Shown: one piece after another, positions 1 to 7,405 of the stretch
Numbering within the stretch: position 1 is the stretch's first letter
How the letters are laid out: the number at the start of each line of letters is the position of its first letter
Assembly (NCBI GenBank): GCA_937960715.1
Contig: CALGOO010000259.1
Location: 1-9,659, forward strand
Source: an uncultured Candidatus Competibacteraceae bacterium
GTDB lineage: Bacteria > Pseudomonadota > Gammaproteobacteria > Competibacterales > Competibacteraceae
DNA length: 9,659 nucleotides
Direction: 5' to 3'
The notes under the pieces: model-generated
What the model saw: only the letters and a program-made list of their open reading frames with translations
The model's database searches: none
What the model was told of the DNA's origin: nothing
Made by a program: the position numbers and the translations under genes

Positions 1-879
1 CTGTCCGGCGGGGTGGATTCCTCGGTGGTGGCGGCGTTGCTGCACCGGGCCATCGGCGACCAGTTGACCTGCGTGTTCGTGGATACCGGCCTGCTGCGGC
101 TGCACGAGGGCGATCAGGTCATGACCACGTTTGGTCGACACCTCGGCGTCCGGGTGATTCGGGTGGATGCCGAAGCTCGATTTTTGGCCGCGTTGGCTGG
201 CGTGACCGACCCCGAGCAAAAGCGCAAGATCATCGGTGGACTGTTCATCGAGGTCTTCGAGGAACAAGCGGCCCGCTTGCGCAACGTCAAGTGGTTGGCC
301 CAGGGCACCATCTACCCCGACGTGATCGAATCGGCGGGCGCGAAAACCGGCAAGGCCCATGTCATCAAATCCCATCACAACGTCGGCGGGCTGCCGGCGG
401 CGATGCGGCTCAAGCTGGTGGAACCGTTGCGGGAACTGTTCAAGGACGAGGTTCGTCGCCTGGGGATGGAACTGGGATTACCCTTCGAGATGGTCTACCG
501 CCATCCCTTCCCCGGTCCGGGGCTGGGCGTGCGCATCCTCGGCGAAGTGAAAAAGGAATACGCGGATGTGCTGCGCCGGGCCGATCACATTTTCATCGAG
601 GAGCTGCGCCAGGCCGATCTGTACGACAAAACCAGCCAAGCCTTCGCGGTGTTCCTGCCGATCAAGTCGGTGGGGGTGATGGGCGACGGTCGCCGCTACG
701 ATTACGTCGTCGCGCTGCGAGCGGTGGAGACGGTGGATTTCATGACCGCCCGCTGGGCGTATTTGCCCTACGACTTCCTGAATCGGGTGTCGCGACGCAT
801 CATCAACGAGGTGCGCGGCATTTCCCGAGTGGTCTACGACGTGTCCGGCAAGCCGCCGGCGACCATCGAGTGGGAGTAG
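1..879 (+). CDS. guaA: GMP synthase (glutamine-hydrolysing), C-terminal part, 5' end outside window
   Basis: GMP synthase converts XMP to GMP in the cytoplasm, using ATP and ammonia from glutamine, the last step of guanine nucleotide synthesis. The frame is open from base 1 and encodes 292 residues; the family is about 525 long, so the N-terminal glutamine amidotransferase domain and the start lie to the left. Visible residues begin at the ATP pyrophosphatase P-loop SGGVDSS (residues 2-8 of the fragment). The C-terminal dimerisation domain follows, with PFPGPGLGVRILGEV near residues 169-183 and the conserved ending PPATIEWE. No frameshift is seen. It ends in TAG, converging on lptG with 137 bases between. 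guaB is a usual upstream partner but cannot be checked here. Identification is very secure. Confidence 0.97.
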   Translation: MSGGVDSSVVAALLHRAIGDQLTCVFVDTGLLRLHEGDQVMTTFGRHLGVRVIRVDAEARFLAALAGVTDPEQKRKIIGGLFIEVFEEQAARLRNVKWLAQGTIYPDVIESAGAKTGKAHVIKSHHNVGGLPAAMRLKLVEPLRELFKDEVRRLGMELGLPFEMVYRHPFPGPGLGVRILGEVKKEYADVLRRADHIFIEELRQADLYDKTSQAFAVFLPIKSVGVMGDGRRYDYVVALRAVETVDFMTARWAYLPYDFLNRVSRRIINEVRGISRVVYDVSGKPPATIEWE

Positions 880-901
880 CTTCGTCCCCTCCAAATTGTA
901 A

Positions 902-919
902 AGCTGTGCGAAAACAGCT
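902..919. terminator. Small hairpin between convergent guaA and lptG, possible weak terminator
   Basis: AGCTGT (902-907) and ACAGCT (914-919) form a perfect 6-bp stem around the loop GCGAAA. Short AT-rich words AAATT and AATTT flank it and could extend the pairing with mismatches. There is no uninterrupted T-run right after the stem on either strand, so a strong intrinsic terminator is not supported. Its position between two converging genes is where a shared terminator would be expected. Nothing else is recognisable in 880-1016. Confidence 0.25.
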
Positions 920-1016
920 CTCCTACTGTAAATTTTCCTGATAAAACGACTCATGAGAGATTCGAGCGCACCCTGAAAAGATTGGCCCTGCTCGGACTCC
1001 CACGATCGAACGCCGC

Positions 1017-2081
1017 TCAGCGCAGCCGGCGCAGCGCGTAAAATCCCCCGCCCAGAAACAGCAGCGTCGGCAGGCCGGCGCCCATCAGCGGTGGCAGGCC
1101 GTACAGCAACACCACATTGCCCAGCAGATAGTTGCTCAGGAAAAACGCCAGTCCCAGCAGCAGCCCCACCAGCAGACGATACCCCGTCCCCGTCGAGCGT
1201 TGCGGACCGAACACGAACGGCATCGCGACCACCAGCATGGTGGTGTAAATGAGCGGCGCCAACAGCTTGCGCCAGAGCACCAGCCGGTATTCCTGGGCAT
1301 CCAGGCCGTTGCGTTCCAGATAGTCCACGTAAACCAGCAGGTCGCGGATGGACAACTCGCTGGGGTGGGTCGCCAGCACGTCCAGGACTTGCGGGCTGAT
1401 GGCCGAGGCGACCTCCAGACTCGGCAAGTGCTCGGTGCGCGCCGAGTCGCCGTTCAACACACTGCGATTGACCTCCTCCAACAGCCAGCGCCCTTCCATG
1501 TAGCGCGCGCCCTGGGCGGCGACGAGCGTTTCGAGCCGGGTGTCGGGACCGACCTTGAAGACATGGATATCCACCAGGCGGATGCCGGGCAGCACCGCCC
1601 GGACATGGATGAAATAGTCGCCATCCCGTGCCCAGAAACCGCGGCCGCCGCGAATCGCCATGCTCTCGCTCTTGGCGGCGGCCCGCTGTTCGTAGGCGGT
1701 CTGTTCCAGCGGCGGCGCGACGAATTCCCCAAGAACCAGCACCGCCAGGCTCAGGATCAGGCCGGCTTGCAGGGCGGAGCCGGTCAGCCGGGTCAGGGAC
1801 AGGCCGGCGGCGCGCATGACGATCAACTCACTGCCGCTGGCCAGCGCGCCCATGCCCAGCAGGCCGCCGACCAGCAGCGCCATCGGAAACAGTTCGTACA
1901 GGCGTTGCGGCTGGATCAGCAGCAGATAATGAAATGCCGCCAGCAGGTCGTAGCGGCCCTTGCCGACGTCTTCCAGTTCCACCAGCAGACTCAGGAAAAA
2001 TTCAAGCAGCAGCAGAACCAGCAGGGCGACCAGGGTGGTGGTCGCGACCGTGCGAAAGATGTAGCGGTCGAGAATGTTCAT
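1017..2081 (-). CDS. lptG: LPS export permease subunit LptG
   Basis: LptG pairs with LptF in the inner membrane and, powered by the ATPase LptB, extracts lipopolysaccharide and passes it to LptC and the periplasmic bridge. The product is 354 residues (E. coli about 360). It starts MNILDRYIFR, then has a hydrophobic helix at about 11-33, two more at about 63-81 and 102-124, a periplasmic beta-jellyroll stretch at about 130-260, and three C-terminal helices at about 274-291, 302-321 and 330-350. The ATG at 2081 was chosen because the protein aligns with the family from there and overlaps the lptF stop as ATGA, the usual translational coupling. The frame is open further upstream, but only as out-of-frame lptF sequence. 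GGTGGGA just upstream may serve as ribosome binding site. Confidence 0.95.
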   Translation of the reverse strand: MNILDRYIFRTVATTTLVALLVLLLLEFFLSLLVELEDVGKGRYDLLAAFHYLLLIQPQRLYELFPMALLVGGLLGMGALASGSELIVMRAAGLSLTRLTGSALQAGLILSLAVLVLGEFVAPPLEQTAYEQRAAAKSESMAIRGGRGFWARDGDYFIHVRAVLPGIRLVDIHVFKVGPDTRLETLVAAQGARYMEGRWLLEEVNRSVLNGDSARTEHLPSLEVASAISPQVLDVLATHPSELSIRDLLVYVDYLERNGLDAQEYRLVLWRKLLAPLIYTTMLVVAMPFVFGPQRSTGTGYRLLVGLLLGLAFFLSNYLLGNVVLLYGLPPLMGAGLPTLLFLGGGFYALRRLR

Positions 2082-3187
2082 GATTGTCCCACCGGACGGC
2101 GCGTGCGCTGGAGCCAGCGGAAGTTTCGGCCACCGGAATATTGCCGGAGCAGCAGACCGACGCCGAACAGCAGGAACAGGCCGTGGACCCACCACAAACC
2201 AATGCCCGCGCCGACGACGCCGTGGCTCAGCCAGGATTCGCCGACGCCGATCAGGTTGAAGTCGATGGCGTAGAGCAACACCGCCGCGACCACCCGGCCG
2301 TAACGGCCCTCGCGTGGCTTGGCGCGGGCCAACAGCGGCGCCCACAGAGCGATGACCAGCACCTGGATCGGGCTGTTGAGCCGCAGTTGCAATTCGGCGA
2401 TCAGGCGCGGCTCGTTCGAGCCCACCAACTGGCTGAGAGGCAGCGTTTCCCGGTGTTGCCAGTCCTGACGAGGGGGCGTGGTGTCGACCCGCACGATGGC
2501 GCGTTCGAACTGGACCATCTCGTAATCGCCGCGCCCCGGCGTGCCTTGATAGCGGTAACCGTGATCGAGAATGATGTGCCGGATGCCGTCCTCGTCGACT
2601 TCCTGCCGACCGCTCTCGCCGGTGATGATGCCGAGATCGCCGTCCGGCTCGCGACTTTGGACGAAGACGTTGCGCAGTTCGCGACCGTCCATGGCGCCGA
2701 TGTACACCACATGCCGGCCGTTCATCACCTCGCGGAACGAACCCGGCGTGAACATCGAGACTTCGGCTTCCTTGCGCGCCCGGGCCAGAACCTCAAACTG
2801 ATATTCCATGATGACCGGCCCCACCAGGAACGAAAGCCCGGCGACGAGCAAGGCCAGCGGGGCGGCCAGCAGGAAGACGGCGCGATAGACCGACAGCGGT
2901 CCATAGCCGCAGGCGGCCAGCGCGGTCATCTCGTGGTCGCGGTGCAGCCGTCCCAGGGTGAGCATGATGCCGAGCAGAAACGCCAGGGGGATCAGAAGGG
3001 TCAGCAGGTTGATCGCTTGCAAGCCCAGCAGCAGAAAGATGGAGTCCCGGGCCAGCAGACCATTGGCGGCCTTGCTCAGGTAGCCAGCCAGGCGATGGCT
3101 GAGCACCGTCGCCAGCAGAACCAGGGTGGTCGCCACCAGGGTCAGGGCGATCTCGCGGATCAGGTAGCGGTCGATGATGGAAGGCAC
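2078..3187 (-). CDS. lptF: LPS export permease subunit LptF
   Basis: LptF is the other transmembrane half of the LptB2FG transporter for lipopolysaccharide. The product is 369 residues (E. coli 366), starting MPSIIDRYLIREIALTL with a GTG codon. A helix at about 13-30 is followed by helices at about 50-77 and 100-125, including the family-like stretch LHRDHEMTALAACG (81-94), where the cytoplasmic coupling loop contacts the ATPase. The periplasmic domain spans about 135-250 and three helices follow at about 273-287, 297-315 and 325-347. The start is supported by the conserved N-terminus; a GGGAG lies about 11 bases upstream. It is first in a two-gene unit with lptG, divergent from pepA, as in many gammaproteobacteria. 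No disruption is seen. Confidence 0.95.
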   Translation of the reverse strand: MPSIIDRYLIREIALTLVATTLVLLATVLSHRLAGYLSKAANGLLARDSIFLLLGLQAINLLTLLIPLAFLLGIMLTLGRLHRDHEMTALAACGYGPLSVYRAVFLLAAPLALLVAGLSFLVGPVIMEYQFEVLARARKEAEVSMFTPGSFREVMNGRHVVYIGAMDGRELRNVFVQSREPDGDLGIITGESGRQEVDEDGIRHIILDHGYRYQGTPGRGDYEMVQFERAIVRVDTTPPRQDWQHRETLPLSQLVGSNEPRLIAELQLRLNSPIQVLVIALWAPLLARAKPREGRYGRVVAAVLLYAIDFNLIGVGESWLSHGVVGAGIGLWWVHGLFLLFGVGLLLRQYSGGRNFRWLQRTRRPVGQS

Positions 3188-3302
3188 GGTCGGGGATGCT
3201 CCCGCGCGAACTGTGAGAGGGGGTGATTTCCGGCTAAACTCATCGGATTCACGATGCGCCCGATGAAAACAAGCGCCTGATAAAACCTAGGGTTATCCAC
3301 CA
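3188..3302. promoter_or_regulatory. Divergent lptF / pepA intergenic region
   Basis: These 115 bases separate two genes that point away from each other, so promoters for both should lie here. I could not find a convincing -35/-10 pair in either direction; TAAAAC at about 3281-3286 is the nearest thing to a -10 for pepA but lacks a matching -35. TAGGG at 3288-3292 is a weak ribosome binding site ten bases before the pepA ATG. In E. coli PepA itself binds DNA as a regulator, but no operator can be recognised here by eye. Confidence 0.35.
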
Positions 3303-4829
3303 ATGGAATTCACGGTCAAAAGCGGCAATCCAGAGAAACAGCGCACCGCCTGCCTGGTGCTGGGCGTGTACGAATCCCGACGGCTGACGCCCGCCGCCGA
3401 ACAGTTCGACACCGCTTGCGGCGGTTATCTCGGCAACCTGTTGCGCCGGGGCGATCTGGAGGGCAAGGTCGGCCAGTCGCTGTTGTTGTTCAACGTACCC
3501 GAGGCGCTGTGCGAACGGGTGTTGCTGGTCGGTTGCGGTCGGGAGCGGGAGGTGGACAGTCGCCGCTTCCGCCAGATCATGCACCATGCCGCGTCCGCCC
3601 TGAACGAAACCGGGGCCGCCGACGCGGTGATCTACCTCACCGATCTTGCGGTCAAGGGCCGCGAGCTGAACTGGAAAATCCGCCAGTTGGTCGAGGCGTT
3701 CGAGGAATCCCGCTACCGTTCCGATGCGCTCAAAAGCAAGAAGGACGCGCCGCGTCGGTTCCCGCGCAAGATTATACTCAGCGTGCCCGGCCGGCGCGAA
3801 CTGCCGGACGGCGAACAGGCGGTGCGCGAGGGCGTGGCCATCGCCGCGGGGGTCAAGCTGACCAAGGATCTGGGCAACCTGCCGCCCAATCTCTGTACCC
3901 CCGCTTATCTGGCCGAGCAGGCGCAAGCCTTGGCCCGAGAGTTTTCGGCGCTGCAAGTCGAGGTGCTGGAAGAAGCCGACATGGAAGAGCTGGGCATGGG
4001 CGCGTTGCTGGCGGTGACCCGTGGCAGCGCCCAGCCGGCCAAGCTGATCCGGCTGGCGTATCGGCAGGGGCCGGCGGCGGCGAAGCCCTACGTGCTGGTC
4101 GGCAAGGGTGTGACCTTCGATACCGGCGGCATCTCGCTCAAACCGGGCGAGGGCATGGACGAGATGAAGTACGACATGTGCGGAGCGGCCAGCGTGTTGG
4201 GGACATTGCGGGCCTGCGCGGAATTGAAGCTGCCGCTGAACGTCGTCGGATTGATTCCGGCGGTGGAGAACATGCCGGGCGGCCGGGCCAGCCGGCCGGG
4301 CGACATCGTGACCAGCCTGTCCGGCCAGACCATCGAAATCCTCAACACCGACGCCGAGGGCCGGTTGATCCTGTGCGATGCCCTGACCTACGCCGAGCGC
4401 GACGAGCCGGCGGCGGTGATCGACATCGCGACGCTGACCGGCGCGTGCATCATCGCGTTGGGCCGCTATCCCCATGGCTTGTTCAGCAACCATCCACCGT
4501 TGGCGCACGCACTTCAGGCCGCCGCTCACACCGCCCATGATCGGGTGTGGGAACTGCCCTTGTGGGACGACTACCAGGAAGGGTTGGACAGCAATTTCGC
4601 CGACATGGCCAACGTCGCTGGCAATCGGGATGGCGGCGCGATCATGGCGGCCTGTTTCCTGTCCCGTTTCGCCAAGAAATTTCATTGGGCGCATCTGGAT
4701 ATCGCCGGCACGGCGTGGAAAACCGGCAAGGCCAAGGGCGCGACCGGCCGGCCGGTGCCGCTGCTGACCCAGTATCTGCTGGATCGGGCCGCCGAGGCGG
4801 AACGGGAGGATGGCCGTGCCGCGCGTTGA
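3303..4829 (+). CDS. pepA: Leucyl aminopeptidase (M17 family, PepA)
   Basis: PepA is a cytoplasmic, hexameric, two-metal aminopeptidase that removes N-terminal residues from peptides; in E. coli it also helps Xer recombination and regulates carAB. The product is 508 residues (E. coli 503). The N-terminal macro-like domain covers about 1-170 and the catalytic M17 domain about 185-500. The metal and catalytic residues are present: K268 and D273 in VGKGVTFDTGG, K280, D291 in KYDMCGAASV, and D350, E352 and R354 in the signature NTDAEGRL (348-355). The ATG at 3303 begins MEFTVKSGNPE, a typical family start. The 3' end overlaps holC by 14 to 20 bases, depending on the holC start. Codon use is GC-rich, like its core neighbours. 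Confidence 0.97.
   Translation: MEFTVKSGNPEKQRTACLVLGVYESRRLTPAAEQFDTACGGYLGNLLRRGDLEGKVGQSLLLFNVPEALCERVLLVGCGREREVDSRRFRQIMHHAASALNETGAADAVIYLTDLAVKGRELNWKIRQLVEAFEESRYRSDALKSKKDAPRRFPRKIILSVPGRRELPDGEQAVREGVAIAAGVKLTKDLGNLPPNLCTPAYLAEQAQALAREFSALQVEVLEEADMEELGMGALLAVTRGSAQPAKLIRLAYRQGPAAAKPYVLVGKGVTFDTGGISLKPGEGMDEMKYDMCGAASVLGTLRACAELKLPLNVVGLIPAVENMPGGRASRPGDIVTSLSGQTIEILNTDAEGRLILCDALTYAERDEPAAVIDIATLTGACIIALGRYPHGLFSNHPPLAHALQAAAHTAHDRVWELPLWDDYQEGLDSNFADMANVAGNRDGGAIMAACFLSRFAKKFHWAHLDIAGTAWKTGKAKGATGRPVPLLTQYLLDRAAEAEREDGRAAR
4804..4809 (+). promoter_or_regulatory. Ribosome binding site that favours the GTG start of holC
   Basis: GGGAGG occupies 4804-4809 inside the last codons of pepA. 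It directly touches the ATG at 4810, leaving no spacer, but stands six bases before the in-frame GTG at 4816, a normal spacing. This argues for the GTG as the real holC start. Confidence 0.6.
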
Positions 4830-5241
4830 TTTCTACGTGCTACCCGACCAGCGGACCAACGGTCGGGCGCTGCTGGCCTGTCGGCTGGCCGACAAGGCTT
4901 ACGGTCTCGGCCATACGGTTTATCTTCTGGCCGCGTCGGAGGCGCAGGCGGCGGCGCTCGACGATCTGCTGTGGACCTTTCGCCAGGACAGCTTCATCCC
5001 CCACGAGCGCTATCCGCTGGCAGGAGAGGAAAGTTCACCGGTGCTGGTCGGGACGGTTTTACCGACGGAGGCCACCGCGCAAGTGCTGATCAACTTCACC
5101 GACCAGTTGCCCGAAGGCTTTGAGCGCTACGAACGGGTGGTGGAACTGGTGGACCAAACGCCCGAAGTGCTGACGCAGTCGCGCGAGCGGTTCAAACAGT
5201 ACCGCGAGCGGGGTTGCGCGCCGGAAACGCACAAGTTGTAG
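4816..5241 (+). CDS. holC: DNA polymerase III chi subunit HolC
   Basis: HolC (chi) binds HolD (psi) in the clamp-loader complex and contacts single-stranded DNA-binding protein, linking the replicase to SSB-coated DNA. From the GTG at 4816 the product is 141 residues (E. coli 147), starting MPRVDFYVLPDQ, close to the family start. Conserved-looking features are ACRLADKAYGLGHTVYLL (residues 21-38), DDLLWTF (49-55), FIPHERY (60-66), LINFTDQLPEGFERYERV (91-108), and the YRERGCAPETHKL tail. An alternative ATG at 4810 would add two residues, but the ribosome binding site would then abut the start codon. The gene overlaps the end of pepA, the classic pepA-holC arrangement. valS, often next, is absent and lower-GC foreign-looking DNA starts right after the stop. 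Confidence 0.93.
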   Translation: MPRVDFYVLPDQRTNGRALLACRLADKAYGLGHTVYLLAASEAQAAALDDLLWTFRQDSFIPHERYPLAGEESSPVLVGTVLPTEATAQVLINFTDQLPEGFERYERVVELVDQTPEVLTQSRERFKQYRERGCAPETHKL

Positions 5242-5306
5242 GGGTAAACTCGAATCCATGCAGTATGGTGAATTGGAATCTTGTATCGGTGCCATCCATC
5301 TTTTTC

Positions 5307-6023
5307 TTATCGGCAATTTGGGCAGTGGACGTTCAGAGCCGATTCGCCAAATGTCCCAAAACGTTGTCTTACAGCGCTGTGAAATGGACGTAATCGTTCG
5401 CCCATCGCGCATAGCTCCATCTGCGCAAAGTGCCCAAGTGCAGACTGATGATCAAGCAAAGAGTCGATGATCCTCTCCAATTCTTCTAGCCAGTGTCGAC
5501 GGCGATTAACCAGCAACGGCGCGTTCAAGTTCAACACAGCGATGGTGTAGCGCGCTCTTCTGGATTCGCTTGTGGAAAGTCCCAAAGCAGGCGTGACTCG
5601 CCCATTTGATCCATAGTGAAAATAGCGGCGGGAATCGGACCATAATGGATTCACGAAATCGGTTTTTGAGTAACGATTACCTCGATCATGACCGCCGAAA
5701 ACATCTTGTCGCGCCAGTTGGCGCGCCCCGATGTCATCAATGGCAGATAGCAACAGATTAGTGTGGTCAAATGTGCGAGCGGGGTTTTTCGATTTCGGCT
5801 CGACATGATCAAGGTGGGCGCCCAAAGCACCATCGTCGAACTCGATCTCGCTATAGGCGCATAGACCGAATTGTTCAATCCAGCACTTTTTACGAGTGCC
5901 ATCCTTAAGGCGGAAATTATCCCATGGGTTGTTTGCAGCAGTTCCATCTTTCAATTGCTGCTGGTGTAACTGATAACGCTTGTTCAAGTCGTGATGTCCG
6001 CTACCCTTGAGTACCGATCTCAT
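5307..6023 (-). CDS. ptuB: Septu anti-phage system HNH endonuclease PtuB
   Basis: PtuB is the nuclease half of Septu, a phage-defence system in which an ATPase (PtuA) assembles with an HNH nuclease that damages nucleic acid on infection. The product is 238 residues. The nuclease core shows LCAYSEI (54-60), AHLDHVEPKS (69-78, with H73 the likely catalytic histidine), FDHTNLLLSA (85-94, N89) and FGGHDRG (109-115, H112), an H-N-H order. This matches the PtuB/TIGR02646-like family found in Septu loci and in retron Ec78-type loci. Downstream, YTIAVLNLNAP (159-169) is also family-like. The protein ends in a small CPNC (234-237). The ATG overlaps the ptuA stop as ATGA, and GAGAGG sits about ten bases upstream. 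GC content is visibly lower than in pepA or guaA. Family is confident; activity is inferred. Confidence 0.87.
   Translation of the reverse strand: MRSVLKGSGHHDLNKRYQLHQQQLKDGTAANNPWDNFRLKDGTRKKCWIEQFGLCAYSEIEFDDGALGAHLDHVEPKSKNPARTFDHTNLLLSAIDDIGARQLARQDVFGGHDRGNRYSKTDFVNPLWSDSRRYFHYGSNGRVTPALGLSTSESRRARYTIAVLNLNAPLLVNRRRHWLEELERIIDSLLDHQSALGHFAQMELCAMGERLRPFHSAVRQRFGTFGESALNVHCPNCR
5312..5321 (+). repeat. 10-bp word repeated near both edges of the Septu island
   Basis: GGCAATTTGG at 5312-5321, in the last codons of ptuB, recurs in the same orientation at 7457-7466, in the 3' end of the btuF-like gene. Both copies encode PNC on the minus strand. The match does not extend beyond ten bases. 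It could be a short homology used when the island was inserted, or chance. Confidence 0.3.
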
Positions 6024-7405
6024 CGTTCCAATGCCTCTCGGCGACGTATGATCATGTCCGCTTGGACCAGAAGTGGATAATCATCACCCAAAGTCACCGA
6101 TAATCTCTTTCGTAATTCCTTAGCTTCCTCCAAGCGCCAGTTACCCTGCTCTATTAACACCATATATTGGTTTAGAGGTTCGCTTTCAGGTACGGGCGGT
6201 TCTGGTGAAACAGCCATAACCGCCTCCAACACATCAGCATTGCTACGCCCATAAGTGCGCGCCCCCGGTATTGCCGCTACTGCTTCTCCAGCAAAATTCT
6301 CCGACAGCAGGCGCACCTGCTCACGCTTGACTGTGGAAATCACTTGTGGGCTATGCGTAGTCACTATGAATTGCAATTTTGGAAAAGCTGTCGTGAGATT
6401 GCTCAAAACGATTTGCTGCCATTCCGGGTGAAGATGCATGTCTACTTCGTCGATTAACACCAATCCTGGTGTTTGGCAAACCGCATCGCGGCCAAACTCA
6501 GAATTCAGTCGCACCATGCGGTAGGCAATATCAGCCACCAATGCGATCATGTTGCGCACTCCATCGGAAAGCTGATTAACCTCCAAAGTACCATGTATTG
6601 GATGTTCCAGGAGCATTCCCTGATGGGAAAAACTGTAGTACAAGTTGCGCCAGCCAGTGATCTGCACACACTCGTCCACAGCCTGCCGAATCGCGGCTAT
6701 CAATGGTGAATAAGGAGTATCAGCCTCCACATAGTCACTACCGAAACGTTCTCGCTGTCGGGCGCGCAAATCGAAATCACCCCTTGCGGCATAGACGAAC
6801 CAATCTTTGAAAAGCTTGTAGCTGGATGCTGGATCAAGGCAATCTTGATAGCCAGATGTACGCGAATAAAATTCACTATCGCCAACTTTTTTGGCGGTCA
6901 CTTTTTTCTGATTCCATAGTCGCCCAGTACCGTAATAAGCGACTAGCGGCAAAACTACAGGTTGTTTAGCACTAACTGCGGTCTGCATACGCTTACCGAT
7001 CAGAGTCAATGGACGGGCTTCTTTAATTGTAGTACCGGATTTAGGGGTATTGAGACAGCGAGCCCACTCAATCGATTCTCCATCGACTTCTCCTGTGGCG
7101 AGGATGATGGCCGGATACTGTGGCTCCATCTCACGCAGTTTCGAATTGGTAATCTGTAAGTGTACATCGCCAGTTTCGATACCATGGCTCTTACCGGTGT
7201 AAAAGCTGCCGACGAAGGTGCCGAGTGCGGCTGCAATGGCATCCAGCACCGCTGTTTTACCCGCGCCATTGCGGGCGCTCAATACTGTCAACCGTTCATC
7301 GAAATCGACAGTCAACTGTCTGAAGCAACGATAACTCAGCAGTTCGATGCGTCGTAGCCAAAATCGATGCGAGTGGAATATCGAAGGGTGACCAACGTCA
7401 GCCAT
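6020..7405 (-). CDS. ptuA: Septu anti-phage system ATPase PtuA
   Basis: PtuA is the ATP-binding component of Septu, thought to sense infection and control PtuB. The product from ATG 7405 is 461 residues. The start of the SMC/ABC-type fold reads LRRIELLSYRCF (17-28), then the Walker A loop ARNGAGKT (44-51, K50), an ABC signature LSDGVRN (279-285), Walker B LVLIDE (315-320) with E320 as likely catalytic base, the D-loop region VDMHLHPEW (321-329) and the switch histidine in TTHSPQ (H351). The C-terminal part contains ARTYGRSNADVLEAVMAVS (382-400), a motif I associate with PtuA and the retron Ec78 ATPase. No TOPRIM domain follows, so it is not an OLD-type nuclease. A frame extension to ATG 7474 exists but lacks a ribosome binding site, whereas 7405 has GGGAG nine bases before it. 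Composition is AT-richer than the core genes. Confidence 0.87.
   Translation of the reverse strand: MADVGHPSIFHSHRFWLRRIELLSYRCFRQLTVDFDERLTVLSARNGAGKTAVLDAIAAALGTFVGSFYTGKSHGIETGDVHLQITNSKLREMEPQYPAIILATGEVDGESIEWARCLNTPKSGTTIKEARPLTLIGKRMQTAVSAKQPVVLPLVAYYGTGRLWNQKKVTAKKVGDSEFYSRTSGYQDCLDPASSYKLFKDWFVYAARGDFDLRARQRERFGSDYVEADTPYSPLIAAIRQAVDECVQITGWRNLYYSFSHQGMLLEHPIHGTLEVNQLSDGVRNMIALVADIAYRMVRLNSEFGRDAVCQTPGLVLIDEVDMHLHPEWQQIVLSNLTTAFPKLQFIVTTHSPQVISTVKREQVRLLSENFAGEAVAAIPGARTYGRSNADVLEAVMAVSPEPPVPESEPLNQYMVLIEQGNWRLEEAKELRKRLSVTLGDDYPLLVQADMIIRRREALER

Noticed and set aside
1200..2273. A 357-codon open frame on the plus strand opposite lptG
   Set aside because: Same shadow effect; composition dominated by Q, R and A with no recognisable motif.
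2082..2345. An N-terminal extension of lptG by 88 residues
   Set aside because: The extension is arginine-rich out-of-frame lptF sequence; the ATG at 2081 gives the family N-terminus and the ATGA overlap.
2084..3226. A 380-codon open frame on the plus strand opposite lptF
   Set aside because: Antisense shadow of lptF, very rich in Q, R and D with no domain; lptF is intact.
3249..4694. A 481-codon open frame on the minus strand opposite pepA
   Set aside because: It is antisense to a complete, motif-bearing pepA; long antisense frames are common in GC-rich genes, and its residue make-up (rich in Q, H, R, G) is not protein-like.
5258..5470. A 70-codon plus-strand frame after holC
   Set aside because: It runs antisense into the end of ptuB, has no ribosome binding site and no recognisable similarity.
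5307..7405. A retron (Ec78-like) with PtuA and PtuB as effectors
   Set aside because: No reverse transcriptase gene exists in the window, and both flanks are occupied by holC and the btuF-like gene.
6020..7405. OLD-family or Gabija GajA nuclease
   Set aside because: The ATPase motifs fit, but only about 110 residues follow the switch histidine, with no TOPRIM acidic motif, and the partner is an HNH protein rather than a UvrD-like helicase.
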